Source: Streptomyces sp. NBC_00335 (GTDB lineage: Bacteria; Actinomycetota; Actinomycetes; Streptomycetales; Streptomycetaceae). Taken from it: 64,000 bases of DNA. The stretch covers positions 8,175,501-8,239,500 of the forward strand of contig NZ_CP108006.1 in the NCBI RefSeq assembly GCF_036127095.1. The letters are read 5' to 3'. Below the pieces are notes generated by a model that was given only the letters and a program-made list of their open reading frames with translations, made no database searches and was not told the origin of the DNA. A program made the position numbers and the translations under genes. Below are positions 43,918 to 51,498 of this stretch, one piece after another; the first letter of the stretch is position 1; each line of letters starts with the position of its first letter.

Positions 43918-44538
43918 TCAGCCCTTGGGCACCACGATGACGACGGTGCTGCACACCTTGTCGGCGAAGGTCTGCTTCTTCTCGTCCCACAGCGGCCACA
44001 GGTAGCCGATGTAGCAGGAGATGCTGTCGAGGAAGTGCGCGAGCTTGCGGACGAAGGCCATGCCGAAGCCGAGGACGTTGCCGTCGGCCTCGCGGCGCAG
44101 GCTGATCCCGACGACCTTCTTGCCGATCGTCTGGCCGGTCGTGCCTTCCTTGTAGAGCTGGAAGATGCCCATGCCGATGGTGTAGAGCCAGCCGATCAGG
44201 AAGAAGACGCCAGGCCCGGAGGCGCCGCCGTCATCGCTCAGGGCGAGGTCGATGAAGCCGATGGCGTACATGGGGACCACGGTGATCAGGAAGTCCAGCA
44301 AGAACGCACCGACGCGCAGGCCCCAGTGCGCCAGCGGCGGCATTCCGGTGCCGGGCATGGGAGGCATGCCGGCCGGCGGGTACGCACCGTACGGCTGCTG
44401 CGGGGGGACGCCGCCGACGGGCTGCTGCGGGTAGCCGTACTGCGGGGGGACGCCCTGCGGCGCCTGCTGCGGGTAGCCGGGCTGACCCTGCGGGGGCTGC
44501 TGCTGGCCGTAGGGGTTGTTCGGGTCGCCGAAGCTCAT
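43918..44538 (-). CDS. RDD-family membrane protein with Pro/Gln/Tyr-rich N-terminus
   Basis: 206 residues. The first 70 are a disordered PQQPYG-like repeat region (PYGQQQPPQGQPGYPQQ); then an RDD domain with transmembrane segments at about 75-95, 105-130 and 165-185 follows. Conserved residues include GLRVGAFLLDFLI (the RDD-type Arg/Asp), GQTIGKKVVGISL and ADKVCSTVVIVVP. RDD proteins may be ion or small-solute transporters or scaffolds; the substrate is unknown. Pro/Gln-rich cytoplasmic tails are common in actinobacterial membrane proteins. ATG 44538 follows GAGA. Confidence 0.88.
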   Translation of the reverse strand: MSFGDPNNPYGQQQPPQGQPGYPQQAPQGVPPQYGYPQQPVGGVPPQQPYGAYPPAGMPPMPGTGMPPLAHWGLRVGAFLLDFLITVVPMYAIGFIDLALSDDGGASGPGVFFLIGWLYTIGMGIFQLYKEGTTGQTIGKKVVGISLRREADGNVLGFGMAFVRKLAHFLDSISCYIGYLWPLWDEKKQTFADKVCSTVVIVVPKG

Positions 44539-44717
44539 GGCGAAGTCTCTCCAGGGGTGTGACGGGGACGAGCGGCCCGGCGGAGGGACGTGAAAAGAGC
44601 GGGTTGCCCCCCTGCGCAGCCGCGAACTTGCGGGGGCCATCGTGTTAGTAACATCGGCCGCTTGTCCAATCCGTTGTCACATGTGCCGACCAGGTGACGG
44701 ACCGGTAAGCACGGCAT

Positions 44718-44752
44718 GGAGTCCCGGACCCTGAGGACGGGTCCGGGACTCC
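44718..44752 (-). terminator. Terminator of the fasciclin/molybdoenzyme unit
   Basis: Perfect 14-bp stem GGAGTCCCGGACCC (44718-44731)/GGGTCCGGGACTCC (44739-44752), loop 7 bases, downstream of the fasciclin stop and before the RDD gene. Confidence 0.85.
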
Positions 44753-44820
44753 GGGGGCCACTTCGCTGACCGCTTCTACAACGACCGGTGCCCCTGCGGG
44801 TCACCGGTGCGGCGTGACGG

Positions 44821-45474
44821 CTACTTCGGCATCAGGACGGTGTCCACGATGTACACGGTGGCGTTGGCGGTCGGGACGTTGCCGCAGACCACGTTGGACG
44901 TGCCGTTGACCTTGTAGGACTCGCCCGAGCCGGTGGTGGTCACCTTCCCGGTCTCCAGCGTGGCGAAGGAGCCGTTCTCCAGCTGCTTCGGCGTCAGCTT
45001 CTCGCCGACGACGTGGTACGTGAGGATCTTGGTCAGCGTGGCCTTGTCGGCGAGGACCTTGTCGAGGTCGGCCTTCGGGATCTTGGCGAAGGCGTCGTTG
45101 GTCGGCGCGAACACCGTGATGTCCTTGGCGTTGTTGAGCGTGTCGACCAGGCCGGCCTGCTTGACGGCGGCGACCAGGGTGGACAGTGCCGGGTTGTTGG
45201 ACGCGGCGGTGGCGACCGGGTCCTTGGCCATGCCGTCGAAGCTGCCCGCGCCCTCCTTCGGGACACCGGCGCACGCGGCACCGAAGGGCCCGTCCATCGC
45301 CACGGGCGCCGAGACGTCCGCGGCGGGGGAGGAGGCGTCCGCGCTGGCTTCGGCGGAGGAACCGGCGGCCGCGTCCTTGCCCGAGTCGGAGTCGGAGCAG
45401 GCGGTCAGCGCGAAGGGCAGTACGGCCGCCGTGGCCACGGCGAGGGCGGTACGGCGGAAACGAAGGGCGTTCAT
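44821..45474 (-). CDS. Fasciclin (FAS1) domain lipoprotein
   Basis: 217 residues with signal peptide and lipobox LTACSDSDSG (Cys about 26), a Ser/Ala-rich linker (about 27-58) and one FAS1 domain with ALSTLVAAVKQAGLVDTLNN, ITVFAPTNDAFAKIP (H1 box) and LTYHVVGEKLTPKQL, ending in VYIVDTVLMPK. FAS1 lipoproteins mediate adhesion. In mycobacteria the MPT70/MPT83 fasciclins are the hallmark targets of SigK. Here the gene lies directly downstream of a molybdoenzyme gene with a SigK-like promoter, and close to a sigK/rskA-like pair. Confidence 0.92.
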   Translation of the reverse strand: MNALRFRRTALAVATAAVLPFALTACSDSDSGKDAAAGSSAEASADASSPAADVSAPVAMDGPFGAACAGVPKEGAGSFDGMAKDPVATAASNNPALSTLVAAVKQAGLVDTLNNAKDITVFAPTNDAFAKIPKADLDKVLADKATLTKILTYHVVGEKLTPKQLENGSFATLETGKVTTTGSGESYKVNGTSNVVCGNVPTANATVYIVDTVLMPK

Positions 45475-45564
45475 GGTGTTCTCCAGAGAGTGGGTTGGTG
45501 CATGAGGAAGGGAAGGAAAGAGGGGAAAGGTGCGTGAAGTGGTCTGAAACAGGCGCCGCTTCGG

Positions 45565-47169
45565 TCAGTCGACCGTGACGAACACGCCGTGCCGGCCGCT
45601 CGCGCCGTCCGGGATGGTCCGGGTCCGCACCTCGGTCTGGACCTCGCCCCGGCCGTCCGTGGCCCGGACGGTCAGCCGGTGGCCGCCCTGCGCGGCCTTC
45701 CAGTCGAAGGACCACTGGCGCCAGGTGTCGGTGGTGGCCTGCGCCGCGAGCGAGGCCTCCTGCCACGGCCCGTCGTCGACCTGGACCTCGACCCGCCGGA
45801 TGCCTCGGTGCTGGGCCCACGCCACCCCGGCCACCGTCACGGTCCCGGCCGGGATCCGGGCGAAGGGCTTGGGGGTGTCGATCCGGGCCTGCGTCTTGAT
45901 CGGCGCCCGGCGGGCCCATCCGCGCTTGACCCAGTAGGGGTCGTAGGAACCGAAGGTGGTGAGCTCGATCTCCCGGATCCACTTGCAGGCGGAGACGTAG
46001 CCGTAGAGACCGGGGACGACCATCCGGACCGGGAAGCCGTGATCGAAGGGGAGCGGCTCGCCGTTCATGGCGACGGCCAGCATCGCGTCCCGGCCGTCCA
46101 TGACCTCCTCGACGGGGGTGCCCAGCGTCATCCCGTCCACCGACCGCGCGATCAGCTGGTCGGCCCGGCCGCCGCGCGACGGCGCTTGCACACCTGCCTC
46201 GCGCAACAGGTCCGACAGGCGTACGCCGAGCCAGCGCGCGGAGCCCGCGTAGGGGCCGCCGACCTCGTTCGACACGCAGGTCAGGGTGATGTCGCGTTCG
46301 ATCAGCGGGCGTTGGAGGAGCTCGTCGAAGGAGTAGGAGCGCGGGCGGGAGACGCCCTTGCCGTGGATGCGCAGCCGCCAGGTGTCGGCGTCCACCTTGG
46401 GGACCACGAGCGCGGTGTCGACACGGTAGAACTCCTTGTTCGGTGTGGTGAAGGCGCTGACCCCGGGAACCCGCAGGGCCGCCCCGGCCGGGATCGGCGG
46501 GGCCGGCGAAGCGGGGGCGGGCAGGCTTACGGCCGCGCGGGAGGCGGTGGCGCCCTGGCCGCGCCGGCCGGTCAGGGCCCGGCCGAGGGCGCCCGCGCCG
46601 GTGGAGGCGGCCGCCGTGATGCCGGCCGCGAGGAGGAAGCCCCGGCGGTTCCAGGCGGGGGGCGGGTCCTCGGAGCCGCCCCCCGACGCGCCGTCCCCGT
46701 CGGCGGGGTGGGCGGTCGGCCCGCCCACCTTCCCCACCAGCAGGTACAGCACCAGCGCCCCGGCCGTTGCCCCCACCAGCGAGGGCAACGCGTCCGCCGC
46801 CCCGGCCGCGTCGGGCCGGCTGAGCGCCGCCGCCGCGCCGAGGACCCCGAAGGCCAGTACGCCGGCCGCCCCCGTGCGGCGGTGGCGCAGGGCGAACATC
46901 CCCAGCAGGGCCGCCAGGAGGCCGACGGTGGCGAGGATGCCGAGCTGGAGGACCAGCTTGTCGTTCTCGCCGAAGGTGCGGATGGCGAAGTCCTTGAGCG
47001 CCGCCGGAGTGCGGTCGATGGCCGCTCCGCCGATCACCGTGACCGGTCCCGCCTGCGGCCGGACCAGGGACGCGGCCAGCTCGGCGGTGGCCAGTGCCGC
47101 GTACCCCGCCAGCAGGCCGCTCGCCGCGGCGAGGGCGCCGCGCTCGACTGTCCTTCGGTTGATGCTCAC
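45565..47169 (-). CDS. Membrane-bound sulfite-oxidase-family molybdopterin oxidoreductase
   Basis: About 534 residues. Four or five transmembrane helices (about 10-160: GLLAGYAALATAELAASL, LQLGILATVGLLAALLGMFA, GVLGAAAALS) are followed by a second Tat-like segment (RRGFLLAAGITAAAS), then the molybdopterin domain with the Mo-ligand Cys in ITLTCVSNEVGGPY. Further motifs are DHGFPVRMVVPGLYGYVSAC and WIREIELT, and a C-terminal Mo-co dimerisation domain follows. The GTG at 47169 is preferred over ATG 47178, because the ATG overlaps a SigK-type -10 (CCGAAT) and the GTG then sits at the likely transcript start. It precedes the fasciclin gene on the same strand. Confidence 0.88.
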   Translation of the reverse strand: MSINRRTVERGALAAASGLLAGYAALATAELAASLVRPQAGPVTVIGGAAIDRTPAALKDFAIRTFGENDKLVLQLGILATVGLLAALLGMFALRHRRTGAAGVLAFGVLGAAAALSRPDAAGAADALPSLVGATAGALVLYLLVGKVGGPTAHPADGDGASGGGSEDPPPAWNRRGFLLAAGITAAASTGAGALGRALTGRRGQGATASRAAVSLPAPASPAPPIPAGAALRVPGVSAFTTPNKEFYRVDTALVVPKVDADTWRLRIHGKGVSRPRSYSFDELLQRPLIERDITLTCVSNEVGGPYAGSARWLGVRLSDLLREAGVQAPSRGGRADQLIARSVDGMTLGTPVEEVMDGRDAMLAVAMNGEPLPFDHGFPVRMVVPGLYGYVSACKWIREIELTTFGSYDPYWVKRGWARRAPIKTQARIDTPKPFARIPAGTVTVAGVAWAQHRGIRRVEVQVDDGPWQEASLAAQATTDTWRQWSFDWKAAQGGHRLTVRATDGRGEVQTEVRTRTIPDGASGRHGVFVTVD

Positions 47170-47176
47170 GAACCTC

Positions 47177-47203
47177 ATTCGGCGCCGGACCCCTTCCGGA
47201 TGG
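47177..47203 (-). promoter_or_regulatory. SigK-type promoter CCATCC-N15-CCGAAT
   Basis: Minus strand: CCATCC (47203-47198), 15 bases, CCGAAT (47182-47177), then 7 bases to GTG 47169. The hexamers are those I recall for the mycobacterial SigK consensus (CCATCC...CCGAAT, usual spacing about 16). A sigK/rskA-like pair lies 900 bp away. The geometry predicts a leaderless mRNA for the molybdoenzyme-fasciclin unit. Confidence 0.65.
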
Positions 47204-47444
47204 GCCGGTCATCCGATCACGTGAAGATCCGTCGGTGTGTTGACCTTTGTGCGGGGGTCGTACGGCCTCGCTCCGTACGGCCCCCGTACGCGGGCGGCGG
47301 CGCCGACGGCCACCGCCCGCGCGGGTCCTCCGGGGCCCGGCGGCGCTCAGGAGCGGCGACCCACTCCCCGCCGGCCCGGAGGACCACCGGCCCGCCGACG
47401 CCCCGTAGCCGGCGGCGGGCCGGAGACTGCGGCCCGGGTGTGCG

Positions 47445-47684
47445 TCAGGCGTTGACGCAGGTGTTGCCGAACGCGGGGTTGAGCAGCCCGATCACGCTGA
47501 TCGAGTTCCCGCACGCGTTGACCGGGATGTGGATGGGGATCTGGATCAGGTTGCCCGAGCCGACCCCCGGGGAGTGGGCGGCGATGCCCTGGGCTCCGGC
47601 GTCGGCCGAGGCCGCCGAGGCCCCGCCCACGAGAAGGGCGCCCGAAGCGAGGGCGAGTGCGGCACTCTTGAGGACACGCGACAC
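47445..47684 (-). CDS. Short chaplin
   Basis: This 79-residue secreted protein has signal peptide VLKSAALALASGALLVGGAS and one chaplin domain: AAHSPGVGSGNLIQIPIHIP, VNACGNSISVIGLLNPAFGN, TCVNA, with the two conserved Cys that form a disulfide. There is no C-terminal sortase signal, so it is of the short type (ChpD-H class) that assembles into amyloid surface films. GTG 47684 has AAGGAG 8 bases upstream. A long GC-rich leader with strong hairpins precedes it on the minus strand. Confidence 0.96.
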   Translation of the reverse strand: MSRVLKSAALALASGALLVGGASAASADAGAQGIAAHSPGVGSGNLIQIPIHIPVNACGNSISVIGLLNPAFGNTCVNA

Positions 47685-48046
47685 GAAGGATCTCCTTGCT
47701 GGGTGTGCGGCGGCGGACTTCGGGGCTCGGCCCCGTGACCCGCCGCGCGGCGGGTCCTGGATCGGACCCGCAGCCCTCCTTCGGCCCGGACCCCCGGCGC
47801 GGTTTGGTCCCGGGGCGCCGGTTCCCCCGAACGGATGCCTTTCGCCTGCATGCGAGCCAATCCGCGCGCGGGCCGGCTCCGAAGACAGGGTGAGACAGCA
47901 AGGACCCGGCGCGCACCGCGACCTCGGCGGACGGGGAACAGGTGCGCCTGCCACGAAGGATCGTTCATGCGATGGATGGACCGGCGAGAACCACTCGCGG
48001 CCGCGGTGTGCCCGCCCGGGCCCGGCCTTACCCGGGGGCCGCTCAG
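47685..48046. other. Divergent region between chaplin and SigK-like gene
   Basis: 362 bp without a supported gene. In the chaplin leader (minus strand) there are two hairpins: the 20-bp perfect palindrome GACCCGCCGCGCGGCGGGTC (47737-47756) and CGGGGC-tcg-GCCCCG around 47720-47734. Near 47965-47985 a CGAAGGATCGTTC/GATGGATGG segment precedes the sigma gene. Neither a clear SigK motif for autoregulation nor a BldN motif for the chaplin was found. Confidence 0.4.
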
Positions 48047-48670
48047 GTGAACCCCGAGAAGCAGCGCTTCCCCGGACCGGGCCCGGGCGGCGGCACCACA
48101 CCCGGCACCGGACCCGGATCGGCCGCGGCCGAACTCGCGGAGCTGATGGCACGCGTCGCGCAGGGAGACCAGGACGCGTTCTCCGCGCTGTACGACGCCG
48201 TGGCCGGAACCGTCTTCGGCATCGCCGTCAAGGTGGTCCGCGACCGGGCGCAGTCGGAGGAGGTCGCCCAAGAGGTGATGATCGACGTGTGGCGCCAGGC
48301 CGCCCGCTACCGCCCCGACCAGGGGAGCGTCATGGCCTGGGTGGCCACGATCGCCCACCGCCGCGCGGTCGACCGGGTCCGCTCCGCCCAGGCCTCGGCC
48401 ACCCGCGAGCACGACGTGGGCGTACGCGGCCAGGAACGGCCCTTCGACGAGGTGAGCGAGCAGGTGGAGACCCGGCTCGAACGCGACCAGGTCAAACGCT
48501 GCCTGCGCCGGCTGACCGAGCTCCAGCGCCAGGCCGTCACCCTCGCCTACTACCAGGGGCTGACCTACCGTGAGGTCGCCGAGACCCTCCAGACTCCTCT
48601 TCCCACGATCAAGACCCGGATGCGCGACGGACTGATCCGCCTGCGCGACTGCATGGGGGTGACCACGTGA
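48047..48670 (+). CDS. sigK: ECF sigma factor, SigK-like
   Basis: About 207 residues from GTG 48047 (ribosome binding site weak; start inferred from the frame and length). A Pro/Gly-rich N-terminal tail precedes region 2 (LMARVAQGDQDAFSALYDAV, RDRAQSEEVAQEVMIDVWRQ, GSVMAWVATIAHRRAVDRVR) and region 4 (CLRRLTELQRQAVTLAYYQG, LTYREVAETLQTPLPTIKTR). It resembles mycobacterial SigK, and the next gene, overlapping by 4 bases, is an RskA-type anti-sigma factor. Likely targets include the nearby molybdoenzyme-fasciclin unit, whose promoter carries the SigK hexamers. Confidence 0.88.
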   Translation: MNPEKQRFPGPGPGGGTTPGTGPGSAAAELAELMARVAQGDQDAFSALYDAVAGTVFGIAVKVVRDRAQSEEVAQEVMIDVWRQAARYRPDQGSVMAWVATIAHRRAVDRVRSAQASATREHDVGVRGQERPFDEVSEQVETRLERDQVKRCLRRLTELQRQAVTLAYYQGLTYREVAETLQTPLPTIKTRMRDGLIRLRDCMGVTT

Positions 48671-49413
48671 AGCACGACGAAGAACTGCACACCCTCACCG
48701 CGGCCTACGTACTGGACGCGCTCGGCCCGGGTGAACAGGAGGCCTTCTCCCGGCACTTGACCCGCTGCGCGCCGTGCTCCGGGGACGTGGCGGAGTTCTC
48801 CGCCACGGCCGGCCGACTGGCCTCGGCCGTGGCCCTCGTGCCCCCGCCGCAGCTGAAGGCCGAGGTCCTCGCGCGCATCGAGACCGTCCGCCAGCTCCCC
48901 CCGAGGGTCGGCGTCCGCCGGGCGGCCGGCTTCCTGGACCGGCTCCCGCGCAGGGCCGGCGCCTTCGTCGTCGCCGCTTCCCTCATCGGGGCCGCCCTCT
49001 TCGGCGGCGCCGCGCTCCACGAGAGCGGGCAGGCGGACCGGGCCCGGCAGGAGGCCCGCCAGACCGAGGCGCGCAGCCAGGAGCTGCGGGCCGTGGTCAC
49101 GGCCCCGGACGCCCGTACCGTCCACGGCCGCACCAGCGGCGGAGCCGCCGCGACGGTGATCACCTCCGCGGCCCGTGACCGGGCGGTGTTCCTCGCCGAC
49201 CGGCTGCCGGCCGCCGGAGAGGGCCGCACGTACCAGCTCTGGCTCGCCGACGGCGACACGATGCACCCGGCCGGCTTCCTCGCCGGCGACGGCGCGGCCG
49301 TCCTGGACGGCGACCTCGGCAAGGCCACGGCGGTCGGCCTGACGCTGGAGCCCGCCGGGGGATCGGCGCAGCCGACGACCAGCCCCCTGCTCCTGCTCGC
49401 CCTGCCGGCGTAG
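48667..49413 (+). CDS. rskA: RskA-family anti-sigma-K factor
   Basis: 248 residues. The N-terminal cytoplasmic anti-sigma domain is ELHTLTAAYVLDALGPGEQE with a zinc-finger-like HLTRCAPC (H-x3-C-x2-C). One transmembrane helix lies at about 100-118 (AGAFVVAASLIGAALFGG), followed by a short coiled linker (DRARQEARQTEARSQELRAV) and a C-terminal extracellular RskA domain with TYQLWLADGDTMHPAGF and a beta-rich end. It holds SigK inactive until regulated proteolysis. The GTG overlaps the sigma stop by 4 bases. Confidence 0.9.
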   Translation: MKHDEELHTLTAAYVLDALGPGEQEAFSRHLTRCAPCSGDVAEFSATAGRLASAVALVPPPQLKAEVLARIETVRQLPPRVGVRRAAGFLDRLPRRAGAFVVAASLIGAALFGGAALHESGQADRARQEARQTEARSQELRAVVTAPDARTVHGRTSGGAAATVITSAARDRAVFLADRLPAAGEGRTYQLWLADGDTMHPAGFLAGDGAAVLDGDLGKATAVGLTLEPAGGSAQPTTSPLLLLALPA

Positions 49414-49432
49414 GGCGTACGCCGCACCCGGG

Positions 49433-49465
49433 CGGGTGGCAGGGAGCGAAGGCTCCCGTCACCCG
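49433..49465 (+). terminator. Terminator after rskA
   Basis: Interrupted stem CGGGTG-gca-GGGAGC (49433-49447) pairing with GCTCCC-gt-CACCCG (49452-49465), loop 4 bases. Confidence 0.65.
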
Positions 49466-49599
49466 CTCGCCGGGGCCCCGGGCCGTCCGAGCCGCGTCGC
49501 CGCGTGGCCGCGTGGCCGCGTTGTGCGTTACGCCGACGCGGCCCGGCGCCTCCTGGAAACCAGTGCCGGAATCGTGCAGCGCCGTGGCAGCATCGACGG

Positions 49600-50064
49600 A
49601 TGATCAATGCTGAGGACCTGGTCGGCAGGCACCTGCTGAAGGTGACGACGTCCTGGCACCACTACCAGGAGACCGAACCCACCCTCCTGCACATGTGGCT
49701 GCACATGGACGATCTCGGCCCCGTCCGGTTCCACACACCGGGCGACGGGCTGTCCATGGAGATCGACCAGCCCCACGGCCCCTACGGCATGGACGAATAC
49801 GGCCACACCACGGTCGAGGACGACCTGCCCGACTTCCCCATGACCCGGTTCATCGGACAGCGGATCCTCTCCGTCCGGGAGATCCGCCACCAGCACGGCG
49901 CCTACGACTTCGCCATCGGCATCACCGTCGAATTTCCCGGGGGCACCATCCGCGTCCTGAACCTCGCGGACGAGATCGTCCTGGCCCATGACCGGCACCT
50001 CGGTCCGGTCGAGGCGCATCTCCACGAGGCGCCGACGCCCACGGGCCGGGACGCCTCGCCGTGA
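49600..50064 (+). CDS. Small conserved-looking protein of unknown function
   Basis: The 154-residue soluble protein begins MINAEDLVGRHLLKVTTSWH and is rich in aromatic residues and His (WHHYQETEPTLLHMWLHMDD). It has a predicted beta-rich core (GAYDFAIGITVEFPGGTIRV, LNLADEIVLAHDRHL). There is no signal peptide, membrane helix or catalytic motif. Some small Streptomyces proteins near toxin or immunity loci look similar in composition, but no homology can be claimed. Codon usage agrees with the frame, and the ATG follows GACGGATG. It is followed by the leader of the MFS gene. Confidence 0.6.
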   Translation: MINAEDLVGRHLLKVTTSWHHYQETEPTLLHMWLHMDDLGPVRFHTPGDGLSMEIDQPHGPYGMDEYGHTTVEDDLPDFPMTRFIGQRILSVREIRHQHGAYDFAIGITVEFPGGTIRVLNLADEIVLAHDRHLGPVEAHLHEAPTPTGRDASP

Positions 50065-50114
50065 GCCGGCACGAAGAGAACGTCCGCGGGCCGTGGTGGG
50101 ACTGGGGCTCTTGC

Positions 50115-50120
50115 TATAAT
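50115..50120 (+). promoter_or_regulatory. Perfect -10 TATAAT with extended TGC
   Basis: TGC-TATAAT is a consensus extended -10, very unusual in this GC-rich window. The transcript should start near 50127, about 45 bases before the MFS ATG. The upstream sequence is GC-rich with no clear -35. Confidence 0.7.
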
Positions 50121-50130
50121 CAATAAGTCG

Positions 50131-50171
50131 GCCTTCGGCGCCCCGGGTTTGTGGCGCGCGAAGGCTTTTTT
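50131..50171 (+). terminator. Attenuator-like terminator overlapping the MFS ribosome binding site
   Basis: GCCTTCGGCGCC (50131-50142) pairs with GGCGC-g-CGAAGGC (50153-50165, one bulged G), followed by six T (50166-50171) and then CATG, where the MFS start codon begins. The only Shine-Dalgarno-like sequence (GAAGG) is in the 3' arm, so the hairpin can both terminate and block initiation. A 10-codon frame from GTG 50151 to the TGA at 50181-50183 overlaps the start and could open it. An alternative TTG start at 50149 would add 8 residues. Confidence 0.7.
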
Positions 50172-50172
50172 C

Positions 50173-51393
50173 ATGCCTTCTGACACATCTGCCTCCGGCA
50201 CACCTCCGACCACCTACCGTGACCTGCTCCGCAACCGTGAATTCGTCGGCCTGTACGTCAGCTTCACACTGACGGTCGCCGCGAGCACCTTGTCGGGCTT
50301 CGCGCTCGGCACGCTGGTCAACCAGCAGACCAAGTCCCCGTTCCTGACCGCCGTGAGCATGTACGGCGCCACCTTCGCGACGGTACTCGGTGCGCTGACG
50401 CTGATGTCGGTCGCGGACGGAAGCCGTCCTCGCCGGACCCTCGTCGTGCTCCAGTGCGGCTCGCTCGTAGGTGTGGCCGCACAGGCGGTTCCAGGGCTGC
50501 CGCTCACCGCTCGGTTCGGTCTGCTCCTTGTACTGGGGTTCTTCCAGTCCCTGGGAACGGGCGCACGGATGGGGCTGCTCGCCGAGGTGGTGCCGATCTC
50601 CGCCTATGCACTGGCACGTTCGCTGATGAACATCGCCTCGGGAGGCATGGCCATCCTCGGCTACGCCATCGGCGCGGTACTGCTGCGGTACCTGAGCCCG
50701 CAGGAGGTCTTCGCCGTCGCGACAGCCTTGACCGGCGGTGGACTGGTCATGGTGGTGGTGACGGTCCGGGAGCGCTCGATCCGTCCGACCCGTCGCCCTG
50801 GACTGCGCCGGACCTGGACGACGAACACCGAGCTCTTCTCCCACTCCGGCCAACGCACGCTGCTGCTGAACCTGTGGGTCCCCAATGGCCTGATCGTCGG
50901 CTGCGAGGCCCTGTTCATCTCCTACGCCCCCCATCACGCCGGCGTCTTCCTCGCCGCCGGATCGGCAGGCATGCTCCTCGGAGACCTTGCGGTCGGGCGG
51001 CTGTTCACCTCCGAGCAGCGACGCCGCCACGCATTCGCCCTGCGACTGCTGCTCGCCGCCCCCTACCTGCTGTTCGCCGTCCACCCGCCCGTGCTGGTGG
51101 CGACCGCCGCGGTGTTCATCGCCAGTGCCGGCTTCGCCGCCACCCTGCCGCTCCAGGAGCAGCTTCTGGAGTTGACCCCTGATCCGGTCCGTGGCCAGGT
51201 CCAGGGAGTCGAGTCCGCCGGCCGGATGACGTGGCAAGGCATCGGAGCCGCGATCGCCGGCGGCATCGCCCAGCACGTCACTGCCGGCACGGCCATCACC
51301 TTTGTGGCCGCCGTCTCCATCGCCATCAGCGTCTTCTCCCGGCCCTACGTGGTCCGCGCCCGAGCCGTCCGCGCCCAGGCGGCCCACGCATAG
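50173..51393 (+). CDS. MFS transporter, antibiotic-efflux type
   Basis: The 406-residue, about 12-TM major facilitator begins MPSDTSASGTPPTTYRDLLR. The first helix is EFVGLYVSFTLTVAASTLSG, the motif A-like loop MSVADGSRPRRT, and later segments include LMNIASGGMAILGYAIGAVL and WQGIGAAIAGGIAQHV. The sequence resembles drug-efflux MFS of actinobacteria. Codon usage is less GC3-biased than neighbours (for example TCT, ACA, CCT, TAT codons). That and the consensus -10 with an attenuator-like leader, as known for ribosome-targeting antibiotic resistance genes, suggest horizontally acquired, inducible resistance. The substrate is unknown. Confidence 0.9.
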   Translation: MPSDTSASGTPPTTYRDLLRNREFVGLYVSFTLTVAASTLSGFALGTLVNQQTKSPFLTAVSMYGATFATVLGALTLMSVADGSRPRRTLVVLQCGSLVGVAAQAVPGLPLTARFGLLLVLGFFQSLGTGARMGLLAEVVPISAYALARSLMNIASGGMAILGYAIGAVLLRYLSPQEVFAVATALTGGGLVMVVVTVRERSIRPTRRPGLRRTWTTNTELFSHSGQRTLLLNLWVPNGLIVGCEALFISYAPHHAGVFLAAGSAGMLLGDLAVGRLFTSEQRRRHAFALRLLLAAPYLLFAVHPPVLVATAAVFIASAGFAATLPLQEQLLELTPDPVRGQVQGVESAGRMTWQGIGAAIAGGIAQHVTAGTAITFVAAVSIAISVFSRPYVVRARAVRAQAAHA

Positions 51394-51498
51394 AGTTCCC
51401 ACGACGGTGCCGGCGGCGGGCGCGGCCAAACGCGCCCGCCGCGTCCTTCTCCTCGTGGACAGCGTCCGGGGCACGGAGGAGCGTGCGCCCGTCCCCGC

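Noticed and set aside
45586..48573. 994-codon frame running across the molybdoenzyme and chaplin
   Set aside because: It crosses several well-supported genes, with Arg/Gly/Pro-rich composition and no ribosome binding site.
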